64,000 nucleotides of DNA. It comes from a bacterium (GTDB lineage: Bacteria; Pseudomonadota; Alphaproteobacteria; SP197). The notes under the pieces are model-generated. The model searched no databases and was not told where the DNA came from. It saw nothing but the letters and a program-made list of their open reading frames with translations. Location of the stretch: positions 62,001 through 126,000 of the forward strand of contig JAPPGE010000060.1 in assembly GCA_028821455.1 (NCBI GenBank), given 5' to 3'. Position 1 is the first letter of the stretch. Every line of letters starts with the position of its first letter. This document shows, piece after piece, positions 8,109-17,460 of this stretch. The translations under genes and the position numbers were made by a program.

Positions 8109-9617
8109 ATGACGGTGACAGATACGTTCAGGGACCTGTCGGGCCAGGTGTACATGGATGGCCGCCTGCGCCGCAGCGAGTCGAGCGATGGGTTCGATGC
8201 CATCGACCCGGCAACCGAAGCGGTCAATGGCGAACTGGCCTTCGCCACGGTTCACGAGGTCGACGAGGCCGTCGCCATCGCCCGGCGCGCCCAGAAACAG
8301 TGGGACCGCATGAACGGCCTCAAGCGATCCGAGGAACTCCACGAGGTGGCGCGCCGGCTGCGGAAGAGCACGCCGCAACTCGCCGAGGCCCTGACCCGGG
8401 AAATGGGCAAGCCGTACAAGGAATCGGCGGATGAAGTGGAGTGGACCGCGACCGCCTTCGACTACTATGCGGAAGTCTCGCGCCACGAGGCAGGTCGCGT
8501 CGTCGGTCCGGTGGTCGACGGGGACTTTCATGTCGTCACCAAGTCGCCCCTGGGCGTGGTCGGCATCATCCTTCCCTTCAATTTCCCCTATGTGCTGTTC
8601 GGCTGGGAAGCCGGCGCCGCACTCGGCGCCGGCAATGCGGTCATCCTCAAGCCATCGGAACTGACGAGCTTTTCCTCGCTCATGATGATGGAGTGTTTCG
8701 ACCACCTGCCGACCGGTCTTGTGCAGTGCCTCACCGGGGCCGTCGAGACGGGCAAGGCCCTGGTCGGTCATGACGAGGTCGACGGGGTGGCCTTTACCGG
8801 GTCGATTCCCGCCGGACAGGCCGTCGCCCAGACCTGTGCCTCCTCCTTCAAGCGCTGTCTCATAGAAGCAAGCGGCAACGACCCCTTCCTGGTGATGCCG
8901 TCGGCCGACATGTCCATGGCCACCCAGGGCGCGGTGTTCGGCGCCTATCTCAATTGCGGACAGGTGTGCGCCGCCGCCGAGCGCTTCTATGTCCACGATT
9001 CCGTGCACGACCGCTTCGTCGACGAGGTCACGCGTCTGACGCGTCAGCTGCGCATTGGCAACGGTCTCGACAAGGTGGACATGGGACCGATGGCCGCCCA
9101 GCGCGAGCGTGACCGCTACGAAGGCATGCTCGCACGGGCCATCGACGAAGGTGCGACCGTGGTCACCGGTGGCGGCCGCCCGGAGGGTTTCAACCGCGGC
9201 TACTACTGCGATGCGACCATTCTCACCGAGTGCACGCCGGACATGGAGATCATGAACAACGAGAGCTTCGGCCCGGTGATGCCCATCTGTCGGGTCGGCA
9301 GTTTCGACGAGGCTCTCGAACACGCCAACAACTCGCGCTACGGGCTTGGCTCCTTCGTCTTCACCAACGATCTCTGCGAAACCATGCGGTCCATCAACGA
9401 GATCGAGGCGGGCATGACGTGGATCAACGCCACGGCCCTTCTCGACAACGATGCCGGACCCTTTGGCGGGCGCAAGATGTCGGGAACCGGCCGCCAGTTA
9501 GGCAGCGAGGGGATCGACCAGTTCCGCCACACCAAGCTCACCATGATCGATCACGAGAACAAGCCCGCGGACTTCTGGTGGTTCCCGTACAAGGACGAGG
9601 AGGCCTATCCCGGCTGA
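8109..9617 (+). CDS. NAD(P)-dependent aldehyde dehydrogenase
   Basis: Aldehyde dehydrogenase superfamily, 502 aa from the chosen ATG. Motifs in order: LPFNFPY (cofactor/oxyanion region), FTGSIPAGQAVAQ (Rossmann loop), catalytic Glu in EASGNDPFLVM and nucleophile Cys in NCGQVCAAAERFYV, then ESFGPVMPI. The ORF track start at 8010 would overlap the divergent DMFase gene; the ATG at 8109 has GGGGAAAGAG upstream and a family-like N-terminus. It oxidises an aldehyde to the acid in the cytoplasm. Context with the DMFase homologue suggests an aldehyde released from an amide or amine, but this is inference. Nothing follows for 186 bp. Confidence 0.93.
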   Translation: MTVTDTFRDLSGQVYMDGRLRRSESSDGFDAIDPATEAVNGELAFATVHEVDEAVAIARRAQKQWDRMNGLKRSEELHEVARRLRKSTPQLAEALTREMGKPYKESADEVEWTATAFDYYAEVSRHEAGRVVGPVVDGDFHVVTKSPLGVVGIILPFNFPYVLFGWEAGAALGAGNAVILKPSELTSFSSLMMMECFDHLPTGLVQCLTGAVETGKALVGHDEVDGVAFTGSIPAGQAVAQTCASSFKRCLIEASGNDPFLVMPSADMSMATQGAVFGAYLNCGQVCAAAERFYVHDSVHDRFVDEVTRLTRQLRIGNGLDKVDMGPMAAQRERDRYEGMLARAIDEGATVVTGGGRPEGFNRGYYCDATILTECTPDMEIMNNESFGPVMPICRVGSFDEALEHANNSRYGLGSFVFTNDLCETMRSINEIEAGMTWINATALLDNDAGPFGGRKMSGTGRQLGSEGIDQFRHTKLTMIDHENKPADFWWFPYKDEEAYPG

Positions 9618-9803
9618 TCCCGCCAACAAAGAGCAAACGCGCAGCCGGGGCGGCCTTTCGCTTCTTCATCCAAGGCGTCTTGAAAACGGCGACACTCAAC
9701 GGGGACTGGACGGGAAAAGTCTGCGCCAACTGCCGAAACGCTCCGACCGGTTCCGTCAGGAGCGAGGAAACTGGTCGCGCCAGCGTCAGGTGCAGTCACC
9801 GCG

Positions 9804-10076
9804 TCACCCAATGGCGGCGATTGCTTTTGCCGCGAAATGGCATGCAATCCATCGACGATGCGCCACGAACTCCCGCACCGTCAGTCCGACATCGCGCGCG
9901 ATGCAGCGCAGCAGGACCGGGGACGCGTCACGCCCACCATGCACAGGCACCGTCGTCATCCGTCCGTCCGGGTGGCGAAAGCGCTTGTGAGAATCGCGCT
10001 GGCGAATCTCCATGAATTCGAGTTTCGCGAGTACGGCCATGACCTCTCGCGGCTTGAGGACGGGAACGGAAGGCAC
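9804..10076 (-). CDS. hicA: HicA-family mRNA interferase toxin
   Basis: 90 aa with the double-stranded-RNA-binding-like HicA fold: KPREVMAVLAKLEF at the start, the catalytic His in the segment RQRDSHKRFRHPDGR, then TVPVHGG and the C-terminal LLRCIARDVGLTVREF helix. HicA toxins cleave mRNA. The start of the gene is 6 bp after the stop of the HicB-like antitoxin. The C-terminal ~15 residues (CHFAAKAIAAIG) extend past the usual end. Confidence 0.85.
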   Translation of the reverse strand: MPSVPVLKPREVMAVLAKLEFMEIRQRDSHKRFRHPDGRMTTVPVHGGRDASPVLLRCIARDVGLTVREFVAHRRWIACHFAAKAIAAIG

Positions 10077-10082
10077 CCGTCT

Positions 10083-10292
10083 TCAAGACACCATGACGAT
10101 CTGCGTGCCAACGAATTCGCCCACCATCGGGGGAACCCCCTCCTCAAGGATCATGGCGATGACTTCCTTGAGATTGTCGTTGAGTTCCTCAAGGGACTCA
10201 CCCTGGCTGTGCGCTCCGGGGAAACCCGGAACGTAACCGACATAGAGGCCCGTGTCCGGACAACGTTCGACAACGGCGGTGTAGCTCTGCAC
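10083..10292 (-). CDS. hicB: HicB-family antitoxin
   Basis: The ORF track calls 138 aa from 10499, but homology to HicB covers only the last 69 residues, starting at an in-frame GTG (VQSYTAVVERC). The protein shows the HicB partial RNase H-like fold: DTGLYVGYVPGFPGAHSQGES then LEELNDNLKEVIAMILEEG. It binds and neutralises HicA and usually autoregulates. Gene order is hicB then hicA. No clear ribosome site precedes the GTG, so a longer product is not ruled out. Confidence 0.82.
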   Translation of the reverse strand: MQSYTAVVERCPDTGLYVGYVPGFPGAHSQGESLEELNDNLKEVIAMILEEGVPPMVGEFVGTQIVMVS

Positions 10293-10563
10293 TGCTGGAG
10301 GCCCGGTCAAGAAGTGCGAGACGCCATTCCAGCGGAGTTCGAACCCGATGACAGCATCCCTGTTTTCGGCACCCTTGCCGGGGAGGGGGGCCTCCTGTGC
10401 GGCGCCAGCTTTGTGGTGTCGGTAGAATTCTGACGGACCCGCACACAGCATCTCTCTCCAGACATGGATATGGGACGGTTGTATCCACCCACATGCCACC
10501 AGTCCGTTTGCTGACCGGCAGCTTCCGTTCGCCTGGCACTCGAAGGCTGAGCATCACATGAAT

Positions 10564-11721
10564 TCAGAGAGCACGGGGTACTGCGCATGACAACGCGTTT
10601 TCGGCGATCATGCGTTCCTCGTCTGTAGCGATGACGTGGGCTGATGGTTGGCCGTTCGTGATCGTGGACGCATGGCGGACGTTGGCATCCTCGTCCAGTT
10701 GAAGGGAAAGCCAGCCGAGTGCCTCGACCACTGCCGCCCTGACAGGCGCCGCGTTCTCGCCGATGCCGCCGGTGAAAACGAGGGCATCGAGGCCACGGGT
10801 CGCCGTGATCGCGGAACCGATTTCGAGAACGAGCCTGTCGATGAACATGGCGACGGCAAGGGCCGCCTTCTCATCGCCGCTGGCCAGCAGCGTGCGCATG
10901 TCGGGCGAGATTCCAGAGACACCGAGCAGTCCCGAATCACGGTTGAGCAGGCGGTCGACGGCGTCAGCATCACCGCCGTGGCGGGCAACGAGCCACAGCA
11001 CGGCGCCGGGATCGAGCCTGCCCGGACGACGGCCCATCACCAGACCGTCGAGAGGCGTGAACCCCATGGAGGTGAAGACCGAAACGCCGTCGACGAGGCC
11101 GGCAATGCTGCAACCGTTGCCGAGATGACAGATCACCGTGCGCCTCGGCATGGTCGTCCCGGTGGTGCGGGCGAAGCGGGCGACGACGGACTGATAGGAA
11201 AGGCCGTGAAAACCGAAGCGCCGCAGTCCCGCATCGGCGAATTCTCGTGGCAAGGCCATCAGCTGACGTACCTCGGGGATCGTGCGGTGAAAGGCAGTAT
11301 CGAATGATGCGACCTGCGGAATTCCGGGCAGCGCCGTCGCGAGTGCCCTGATTCCGGCGAGGTTGTGCGGCTGGTGCGAGGGCGCCAGGATCGACAGCGT
11401 CTCGATTTCCTCCATCACGTCTGCATCGATCAGCGTCGGTCCGGCAAAGCACGTGCCGCCATGCACCACGCGATGACCAGCCACGGCAATGTCTCCGCAT
11501 TCCGGAAGAATGACCGAGTCGAGGAGGAAGCCGATAACGGCACCGTGGCCGGCAAGGTCGCCGGGAAGAATCGCATCCGTCCTGCCTTCGAGCAGGAGCC
11601 GAGGCTCGAGGCCTTCGGCGATGTTCTCCACCTGGCCCCGGAACAAAGGGGTGAGATCATCCTCGAAAACACAGAAGCGGACCGACGAAGACCCGCAGTT
11701 GAGCGCCAGCACCTGCCTCAT
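10564..11721 (-). CDS. ackA: Acetate/propionate kinase
   Basis: 385 aa, close to the family norm of ~400. All ASKHA signatures are present: LALNCGSSSVRF at the N-terminus, GHRVVHGG, FDTAFH, LGNGCSIAGL (phosphate loop), MGRRPGRLDPG and TGGIGENAA near the C-terminus. It interconverts acetyl phosphate + ADP and acetate + ATP. It is divergent from xsc, whose product is acetyl phosphate, so the two may form one pathway: sulfoacetaldehyde to acetate with ATP gained. Propionate or butyrate kinase activity cannot be excluded. No phosphotransacetylase gene is in the window. Confidence 0.95.
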   Translation of the reverse strand: MRQVLALNCGSSSVRFCVFEDDLTPLFRGQVENIAEGLEPRLLLEGRTDAILPGDLAGHGAVIGFLLDSVILPECGDIAVAGHRVVHGGTCFAGPTLIDADVMEEIETLSILAPSHQPHNLAGIRALATALPGIPQVASFDTAFHRTIPEVRQLMALPREFADAGLRRFGFHGLSYQSVVARFARTTGTTMPRRTVICHLGNGCSIAGLVDGVSVFTSMGFTPLDGLVMGRRPGRLDPGAVLWLVARHGGDADAVDRLLNRDSGLLGVSGISPDMRTLLASGDEKAALAVAMFIDRLVLEIGSAITATRGLDALVFTGGIGENAAPVRAAVVEALGWLSLQLDEDANVRHASTITNGQPSAHVIATDEERMIAENALSCAVPRAL

Positions 11722-11833
11722 GGTTGCTCCCGGGCGACACCGCCGTCATCTTGCGATTCTCTGCCGCAGCGGTCTACAAGGTGAGTGGCGCCCCGGGGCG
11801 CGTCTCCTTCTCCCAGGGAAAGGTTGGCCCACC

Positions 11834-13603
11834 ATGAAAATGACCACGGAAGAAGCCTTCGTGAAGGTGCTGCAAAGGCACGGTATCCGGCACTGCTTCG
11901 GGATCATCGGATCCGCGTTCATGCCGATCTCCGATCTCTTTCCCAAGGCCGGGATCACCTTCTGGGACGTGGCCCATGAGGCGAACGCGGGGTTCATGTG
12001 CGACGGCTACACCCGCGCCTGCGGCGAGATCGCCATGTGCATCGGCCAGAACGGACCGGGCATCACCAATCTCGTCACGCCCGTGAAGACGGCCTACTGG
12101 AACCATACGCCCATGCTCCTGGTCACTCCCCAGGCGGCCAACCGGACGATCGGCCAGGGCGGCTTTCAGGAAGTTCCGCAGATGGCTCTCTTCGAGGACA
12201 TGGTCTGCTACCAGGAAGAGGTCCGGGACGCGTCGCGCATCGCCGAGGTTCTCAACCGGGTGATCGAACAGGCGCTGCGGCGCTCGGCGCCGGCCCAGAT
12301 CAACGTGCCACGCGACATCTGGACCGCCGAGGTCGATATCGAGCTTCCCGACACGGTGGAACTTGAACGCCAGGGCGGCGGAGAGAAGTCCATCGCCGAG
12401 GCGGCGCGTCTCCTGTCGCAGGCGAGGTTCCCGGTGATTCTCTCCGGCGCCGGCGTCGTCATCGGCGATGCCATCGACGACTGCGTCCGCCTGGCCGAAC
12501 GCCTCTCGGCACCGGTCTGTTCGGGCTACCAGCACAACGACAGCTTTCCGGGATCCCATCCCCTTGCCGTCGGACCCCTTGGCTACAACGGGTCGCGGGC
12601 AGCGATGGAACTCATCGCCAGAGCCGATGTCGTTCTGGCTCTCGGAACGCGTCTCAATCCATTCTCCACCCTGCCGGCCTATGGCATCGACTACTGGCCG
12701 CGAGATGCGGCCGTCATCCAGGTCGACATGAACCCCGACCGCATCGGACTCACCAAGAAGGTCAGCGTGGGCATCTGCGGCGATGCCGGGATCGTGGCGC
12801 GCGGCATCCTCGACCATCTCTCGCCCGGCGCCGGTTCGAAGGGCCGCGACGAGAGGAAGGCGCTGATCCACCAGACCCGCTCGGCATGGCTGCAGGAACT
12901 CGCCAGCATGGACCATGAGGACGACGACCCGGGAACCTCGTGGAACGCTGATGCGCGGACACGCGAACCACAGAGAATGTCGGCACGCATGGCCTGGAGG
13001 GCGATCCAGGCAGGTCTGCCCGGGGATGCCATCATCTCCACAGATATCGGCAACAACTGCGCCGTCGGCAACGCCTATCCGACCTTTGAGGAGGGCAGGA
13101 AATACCTCTCCCCCGGCCTCTTCGGACCCTGCGGGTATGGTTTCCCGGCCATTCTCGGGGCCAAGATCGGCTGTCCCGACGTGCCGGTCGTCGGCTTTGC
13201 AGGCGACGGCGCCTTCGGCATCTCCATGAACGAAATGACGTCATGCGGCCGGGAGGGCTGGCCTGCCACCACCATGGTGATCTTCCGCAACTACCAGTGG
13301 GGCGCGGAAAAGCGCAACACGACACTGTGGTACGACAACAATTTCGTCGGCACGGAACTCAACCCGGGCCTGTCCTATGCCAGGGTGGCCGAGGGATGCG
13401 GTCTCAAGGGTGTCCAGGTGGCGACCATGGATGAGCTCGCGGATGCCATCAGGCAAGGTTGCGCCGCCCAGCGAGACGGCGTCACCACCTTCATCGAGGT
13501 GCTGCTCAACCAGGAACTGGGCGAGCCCTTCCGCCGCGATGCCATGAAGAAGCCGGTCGTGGTCGCCGGCATCGACGCCAACGACATGCTGGCGATGGGA
13601 TGA
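11834..13603 (+). CDS. xsc: Sulfoacetaldehyde acetyltransferase
   Basis: 589 aa from the ATG at 11834, which follows AGGGAAAGG; the ORF track start at 11489 reads back into ackA. The N-terminus MKMTTEEAFVKVLQRHGI and the blocks FGIIGSAFMPISDLFPKAGI, PGITNLVTPVKTAYWNHTP and NRTIGQGGFQEVPQMALFED are near-diagnostic of Xsc. The thiamine-diphosphate motif GDGAFGISMNEM is in the C-terminal third. The enzyme converts sulfoacetaldehyde and phosphate to acetyl phosphate and sulfite in the cytoplasm. The divergent acetate kinase could use the acetyl phosphate. No taurine aminotransferase, isethionate dehydrogenase or sulfite exporter is in the window. Confidence 0.93.
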   Translation: MKMTTEEAFVKVLQRHGIRHCFGIIGSAFMPISDLFPKAGITFWDVAHEANAGFMCDGYTRACGEIAMCIGQNGPGITNLVTPVKTAYWNHTPMLLVTPQAANRTIGQGGFQEVPQMALFEDMVCYQEEVRDASRIAEVLNRVIEQALRRSAPAQINVPRDIWTAEVDIELPDTVELERQGGGEKSIAEAARLLSQARFPVILSGAGVVIGDAIDDCVRLAERLSAPVCSGYQHNDSFPGSHPLAVGPLGYNGSRAAMELIARADVVLALGTRLNPFSTLPAYGIDYWPRDAAVIQVDMNPDRIGLTKKVSVGICGDAGIVARGILDHLSPGAGSKGRDERKALIHQTRSAWLQELASMDHEDDDPGTSWNADARTREPQRMSARMAWRAIQAGLPGDAIISTDIGNNCAVGNAYPTFEEGRKYLSPGLFGPCGYGFPAILGAKIGCPDVPVVGFAGDGAFGISMNEMTSCGREGWPATTMVIFRNYQWGAEKRNTTLWYDNNFVGTELNPGLSYARVAEGCGLKGVQVATMDELADAIRQGCAAQRDGVTTFIEVLLNQELGEPFRRDAMKKPVVVAGIDANDMLAMG

Positions 13604-13612
13604 CGGGCGTGT

Positions 13613-14593
13613 TCAGCCGGATGACGACCGGAGCGCCGGCGAGCGGGCCATGAGGCAGAGGAAGTCCTGGGCCAGCGTGGCCCCGGCGAGCGCCGTGATC
13701 TCCCCGACATCGTAGATCGGCGCCACCTCCACGAGATCGGCGCCGATCACCGAAAGTCCCGACAGTCCGCGCAGGACTTCACGGGCCTGGTGGGACGTCA
13801 GGCCACCGCAGACCGGTGTCCCCGTTCCCGGGGCAAAGGCTGGATCGAGACAATCGATGTCGAAGGTGAGATAGGCCTTCCTGTCGCCGACGATGCGGCG
13901 GACCTCCTCGATGACCGCATCGGTGCCGTGACGGTGAACGAACGGAGCATCGAAGATGTTGAATCCCATGGTGTCGGGATTAGGGGTTCTCAGCCCGATC
14001 TGCACCGATGTCTCAGGATCGACAAAGCCCTGGCGGGTGGCGTGCCAGAACATGGTGCCGTGATTGACGCCGTCCTCGTGCTCGTCGGGCCAGGTGTCGG
14101 AATGGGCGTCGAAATGAATAAGCGACAGCGGCCGGCCGTAGCGCTTGGCGTGGGCCCTCAACAAGGGCCACGTGATGAAGTGATCGCCTCCCAGCGACAG
14201 CACCATGACGTCCTGTTCCAGCATCCACGCAACATAGTTCTCGATGGTCTCCGGAATTGTGGCCGGCATGGAGAAGTCGAAAGGAAGATCTCCGTGATCG
14301 GCGATCCTCATTTCGGCCACGGGGTGAAAGTCCCAGCCGTAGACCCGTCTCTCGAATGCAAGACCTGTCGATGCGGCGCGAATGCCGCGAGGGCCGAAGC
14401 GGGTGCCCGGACGGTTGGTCGTCGCCGTGTCAAAGGGAACGCCAAGCACGGCGACATCGACGTCGCCGAGGTCCTTGCGGTAGGGCCTCCTCAGGAAACT
14501 CGTCACGCCGGCGTAGGTAATTTCCTCGGGGAAGGACTTCAGGTCATTTGCCGTGATCGCGTGGTCGCCCCTGAACATGTCTGACCCGGTCAT
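13613..14593 (-). CDS. Agmatinase-family ureohydrolase
   Basis: Arginase/agmatinase superfamily with both manganese sites complete: SLGGDHF, HFDAHSDTW and TFDIDCLDPAFAPGTGTP. The family releases urea (or a related amide) from guanidino compounds such as agmatine or guanidinobutyrate. The ORF track begins at a GTG (14623); ATG at 14593 has GGATGGAAG at suitable distance and gives ~326 aa; ATG 14602 is also possible. It ends 9 bp from the convergent xsc gene. Downstream of a DUF5680 protein and a deacetylase on the same strand. Substrate not determinable: guanidino-acid enzymes share these motifs. Confidence 0.9.
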   Translation of the reverse strand: MTGSDMFRGDHAITANDLKSFPEEITYAGVTSFLRRPYRKDLGDVDVAVLGVPFDTATTNRPGTRFGPRGIRAASTGLAFERRVYGWDFHPVAEMRIADHGDLPFDFSMPATIPETIENYVAWMLEQDVMVLSLGGDHFITWPLLRAHAKRYGRPLSLIHFDAHSDTWPDEHEDGVNHGTMFWHATRQGFVDPETSVQIGLRTPNPDTMGFNIFDAPFVHRHGTDAVIEEVRRIVGDRKAYLTFDIDCLDPAFAPGTGTPVCGGLTSHQAREVLRGLSGLSVIGADLVEVAPIYDVGEITALAGATLAQDFLCLMARSPALRSSSG

Positions 14594-14797
14594 CGCTTCC
14601 ATCCCGCTTGATGCAGAGCACACTTACATCCGGGCGCCACGCCTGTCGAGACAGGACGGCATCCGGACATCAGCACAGGACCGGTGATGACATGGGGCAT
14701 CTCGCCGGTCGCTTGCACATCATTGCTGCGCGTGTGCTGCGCCCGGACGAGCCACCCGGCGACCAGAAGGACCGTACCGAGCGCTTTCCGGGAACCT

Positions 14798-15241
14798 TCA
14801 GCCGACGATGCCGCCATGGAAGATCATGCGGTAGACGGGCGTGCCGTCATGGGTGATGGTTTCGGTCCCGCTGAAGCGGGCAAGGGTGCCTTCGACACTG
14901 TTGACGTAGCAGTACGAACCGCGGGCGAGTTGCGCCGGGCCGCGCATCAGGTGATCGCGGTCGGGCTGTCCCAGCACTTCGCGCTGGAAACTGTAGATCT
15001 CGTCCAAGGGCCTCAGGTCCGAGACGATCTCGGCCATGTAGTTCTGCATCCAGACGGCCGCGCCGTCCCGCCACACGATCTCGTGGCCGCCGTAGGGGTT
15101 GGACCCTGCGTAGCGATCGCGGTACCGCCAGTTTCCGGAGTCGAAGACCATGTGCCAGGTTCCGTCCCCGACGTCGGTGCCGTCCGGGATCGCGTAGGTC
15201 TCGCGCCGGGCCATCACAAGGAAATCGATCAGGTCGTTCAT
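14798..15241 (-). CDS. DUF5680-like protein of unknown function
   Basis: 147 aa from the second ATG (15241), which has GGGAAGG 7 nt upstream. The core WRYRDRYAGSNPYGGHEIVWRDG and VWMQNYMAEIV is the pattern I associate with DUF5680, a small soluble domain of unknown function sometimes attached to regulators. No signal peptide or membrane segment. It lies 54 bp downstream of the deacetylase gene on the same strand, so it is probably co-transcribed with it. I see no catalytic motif. Confidence 0.7.
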   Translation of the reverse strand: MNDLIDFLVMARRETYAIPDGTDVGDGTWHMVFDSGNWRYRDRYAGSNPYGGHEIVWRDGAAVWMQNYMAEIVSDLRPLDEIYSFQREVLGQPDRDHLMRGPAQLARGSYCYVNSVEGTLARFSGTETITHDGTPVYRMIFHGGIVG

Positions 15242-15295
15242 GGTCTGCCTTCCCATTGTTCCGCAACTCTCGGGCGCCCGGTCTGTCGGGCCGCA

Positions 15296-16189
15296 TCACG
15301 CGCCGGTCTCTTTTTCGCCATCAAGCCTTCGCATGTGGTCCGCCGCCTCGTCGCACGTACCCCACCACACGTCGTCGCAGGCCCGCATGCCCGCCAGCAG
15401 GCGCTCCAGCATGACAAGCCGGCCCGGCCGGCCCATCAGGTTGGGATGAAACGTCGTCTGAAAGAGACCGCCGAACCGGCGCAGACCGTCGAACTCCTCG
15501 CGCCAGATGGCCTCGGCCTGCGCGGCGCTCGTCAGGCTGCTGGCGCCCCCGCCGTGAAGCGAGGAACCGAACAGTGCCCAGTCGTCCAGCACCATGGAGA
15601 TCGGCAGTTCGACGAGGGTGCCGGCTCGGGTGTCCACCATGTGGGGGACGTCGCGCTCCATCAGGCTGGCATCGTAGGCCATGCCCATGGAGGCCATGAT
15701 CGACAGGGTCTGTTCGGTCACGCCCCAGCCAGGCGCGCTCCAGCCACTCGGTCGCCGCCCGGTGATGCGCTGCAGGATCTGCGTTGCGTGGTCGAAGAGG
15801 GCGCGTTCGTCGGCCTCGGTGAGACCGTAGACGTTCTCGTGCATGTAGCCATGGTGGGCGATCTCGTGCCCGTCGCCCATGATGGCCTCCATGACCGCCG
15901 GATGACGCTCGGCCACGTGGGCCGGAACGAAGAATGTCCCCGGGATTCCGAGGTCGCGGTGGAGCTCGAGGATGCGCGGCATCGCCGCCGTCAGCCCGTA
16001 GGCCGCCTCGGAAATCGCCGCGACGTGGTTCACCACGCTGCGATCCGAGGCCATCGGCCCCGCTTCGCCATCGACGTGCCAGGCGATGATCACCCCGCAG
16101 GCGGCCCCGCCGGGCCATGCGAAGTCCGGCAGCGTCCGAAAGGCGAGGTCGGGATAGGAGGGAGAACTGAGATCGATCATGTCGTGCAT
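15296..16189 (-). CDS. Polysaccharide-deacetylase-fold hydrolase (NodB/PuuE type)
   Basis: 297 aa. The metal-site Asp is in IIAWHVDGEAG and the two His in HEIAHHGYMHENV (HxxxH-like), both standard for the carbohydrate esterase 4 fold. A C-terminal segment LFQTTFHPNLMGRPGR carries another conserved His. It has no signal peptide, and members lacking one often act on small N-acyl or cyclic imide/allantoin-like substrates rather than on cell wall. With a ureohydrolase nearby, a nitrogen-scavenging role is plausible but inferred. Confidence 0.85.
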   Translation of the reverse strand: MHDMIDLSSPSYPDLAFRTLPDFAWPGGAACGVIIAWHVDGEAGPMASDRSVVNHVAAISEAAYGLTAAMPRILELHRDLGIPGTFFVPAHVAERHPAVMEAIMGDGHEIAHHGYMHENVYGLTEADERALFDHATQILQRITGRRPSGWSAPGWGVTEQTLSIMASMGMAYDASLMERDVPHMVDTRAGTLVELPISMVLDDWALFGSSLHGGGASSLTSAAQAEAIWREEFDGLRRFGGLFQTTFHPNLMGRPGRLVMLERLLAGMRACDDVWWGTCDEAADHMRRLDGEKETGA

Positions 16190-16744
16190 CCGTCAGGGAT
16201 GGGCCGGGAACGAACGGTCGTCGCACGGTCAAGAGCAGGATGCAACCCGGTTGCCACAGGCGGGCAGAGGATGCCGGTCGCTGGCGCCGAAGCGGATCTA
16301 CGGTTCGAGGAAACTGCCATTCACCACCTCGAGCGGTGTCACGATCCGATCGGTTCCGGCGCTCCGTGCGGGATCTGACTCCGGGGAAGGGTTCCCCGGG
16401 GCCAGTCCGAAATCAGGTCGTGCTCTCGTCGACCCAGACCTCCTTGTAAGGCCAGCCCGCGCCCAGCGAGAGAGTCGAACTGCCGTGACAGTTCCGGATG
16501 CCCCCGAACACGCCTTCGACGTATTTCGTGAAGAACGGCATGAAAAGGGCCTTTTGTACTCCACCTTTGATGAACCTCACGCCGCGCGCATCGTCTTTGC
16601 CCACGTGATCAACTTGGTGTTCCGGCAACTCGGTTGACCAAGTGCTTGACCAAGTCAATTGTCATGCTAGTCTTCCGGATCGAACATCCACTGCACCTGA
16701 GGTGCCTGCCCTTGGATCCTACTTGGGCAAGGAGCATGAAGATC
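16190..16744. other. Non-coding or decayed stretch
   Basis: About 550 bp between the deacetylase and the Phd-like antitoxin. Short open frames on the minus strand (for example an 81-residue one ending KEVWVDESTT) overlap each other in different frames and match nothing I recognise. The stretch may be an eroded gene. No RNA gene or clear terminator is seen. Confidence 0.4.
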
Positions 16745-16987
16745 ATGACACGACGCGTGAAAATCGGCGAAGCGAAGACTCACCTTTCCGCGCTGTTGGC
16801 CAAGGTGGAAGCGGGAGAGGATCTGGTGATCTGCCGGGGCTCTACACCAATTGCCCATGTGACAAGGGTCACCGAGGAGAGCCAGCATGCCGCGCTCGTT
16901 GCAACCATGCGCCGGGAACGGGCGAAGCAGAAACCGGTTACCACCGCCGAGATTCTGTCCTGGCGCCATGAGGGACACGCTTACTGA
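16745..16987 (+). CDS. Phd/YefM-type antitoxin
   Basis: 80 aa: MTRRVKIGEAKTHLSALLAK then VEAGEDLVICRGSTPIAHV is the standard Phd/prevent-host-death DNA-binding fold; the C-terminal tail (TTAEILSWRHEGHAY) would wrap the toxin. The chosen ATG lies 10 nt after AAGGAG; the ATG at 16736 is too close to it. The stop overlaps the ATG of the VapC-like toxin by one base (TGATG), so the two are translated together. Antitoxins of this type normally repress their own promoter. Confidence 0.9.
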   Translation: MTRRVKIGEAKTHLSALLAKVEAGEDLVICRGSTPIAHVTRVTEESQHAALVATMRRERAKQKPVTTAEILSWRHEGHAY

Positions 16988-17388
16988 TGGCGTTCGTGCC
17001 CGACGCTTCGCTGGCAGCTCAATGGGTGCTGCCGGACGAGGAGTCTGCGTTGGCCGATCTTGCCCTTGATCGACTGGTGACGGAAACCGCAATGGTACCG
17101 GGATTGTTCTGGCACGAGATGCGCAACCTCCTGTTGTCGGCTGAGCGCCGGGGGCGGATCGAGACACGTCACGTCGACAAGTCCATGGCGCGGCTTCGCC
17201 GTCTTCGCATCCGCTGCACGGATGACACCGATGACCGTGATGTCATGGAACTGGCCCGCGCCTATCGCCTTACGGCCTACGATTCGAGCTATCTGGCTCT
17301 CGCGATCCGCGAAGCCTGTGCGCTCGCGAGCCTGGACCGGCGCCTGAACGAGGCAGCAGCGGCCGAAGGCGTAACGCCGTTCGCCTGA
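16987..17388 (+). CDS. vapC: PIN-domain VapC-type ribonuclease toxin
   Basis: 133 aa with the PIN-domain acidic set: FVPDASLAAQWVLPDE (first Asp), the mid-protein Glu in PGLFWHEMRNLL, LTAYDSSYLALAI (Asp in YDSxYL) and CALASLDRRLN (terminal Asp). VapC proteins cleave RNA using a magnesium site formed by these acids. It starts at the last base of the antitoxin gene stop codon. Confidence 0.92.
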   Translation: MAFVPDASLAAQWVLPDEESALADLALDRLVTETAMVPGLFWHEMRNLLLSAERRGRIETRHVDKSMARLRRLRIRCTDDTDDRDVMELARAYRLTAYDSSYLALAIREACALASLDRRLNEAAAAEGVTPFA

Positions 17389-17460
17389 ACCGGGACATGG
17401 GTCAATCTGACGCTCCGTTCAGGCGCCGGTGCACTGAGACACATCCCGGAAACCAATGAC

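Noticed and set aside
14798-15241. DUF5680-like protein as the missing DMFase small subunit
   Set aside because: The size is similar but the sequence pattern does not match the DMFase small subunit as I recall it, and it is not adjacent to either DMFase homologue.
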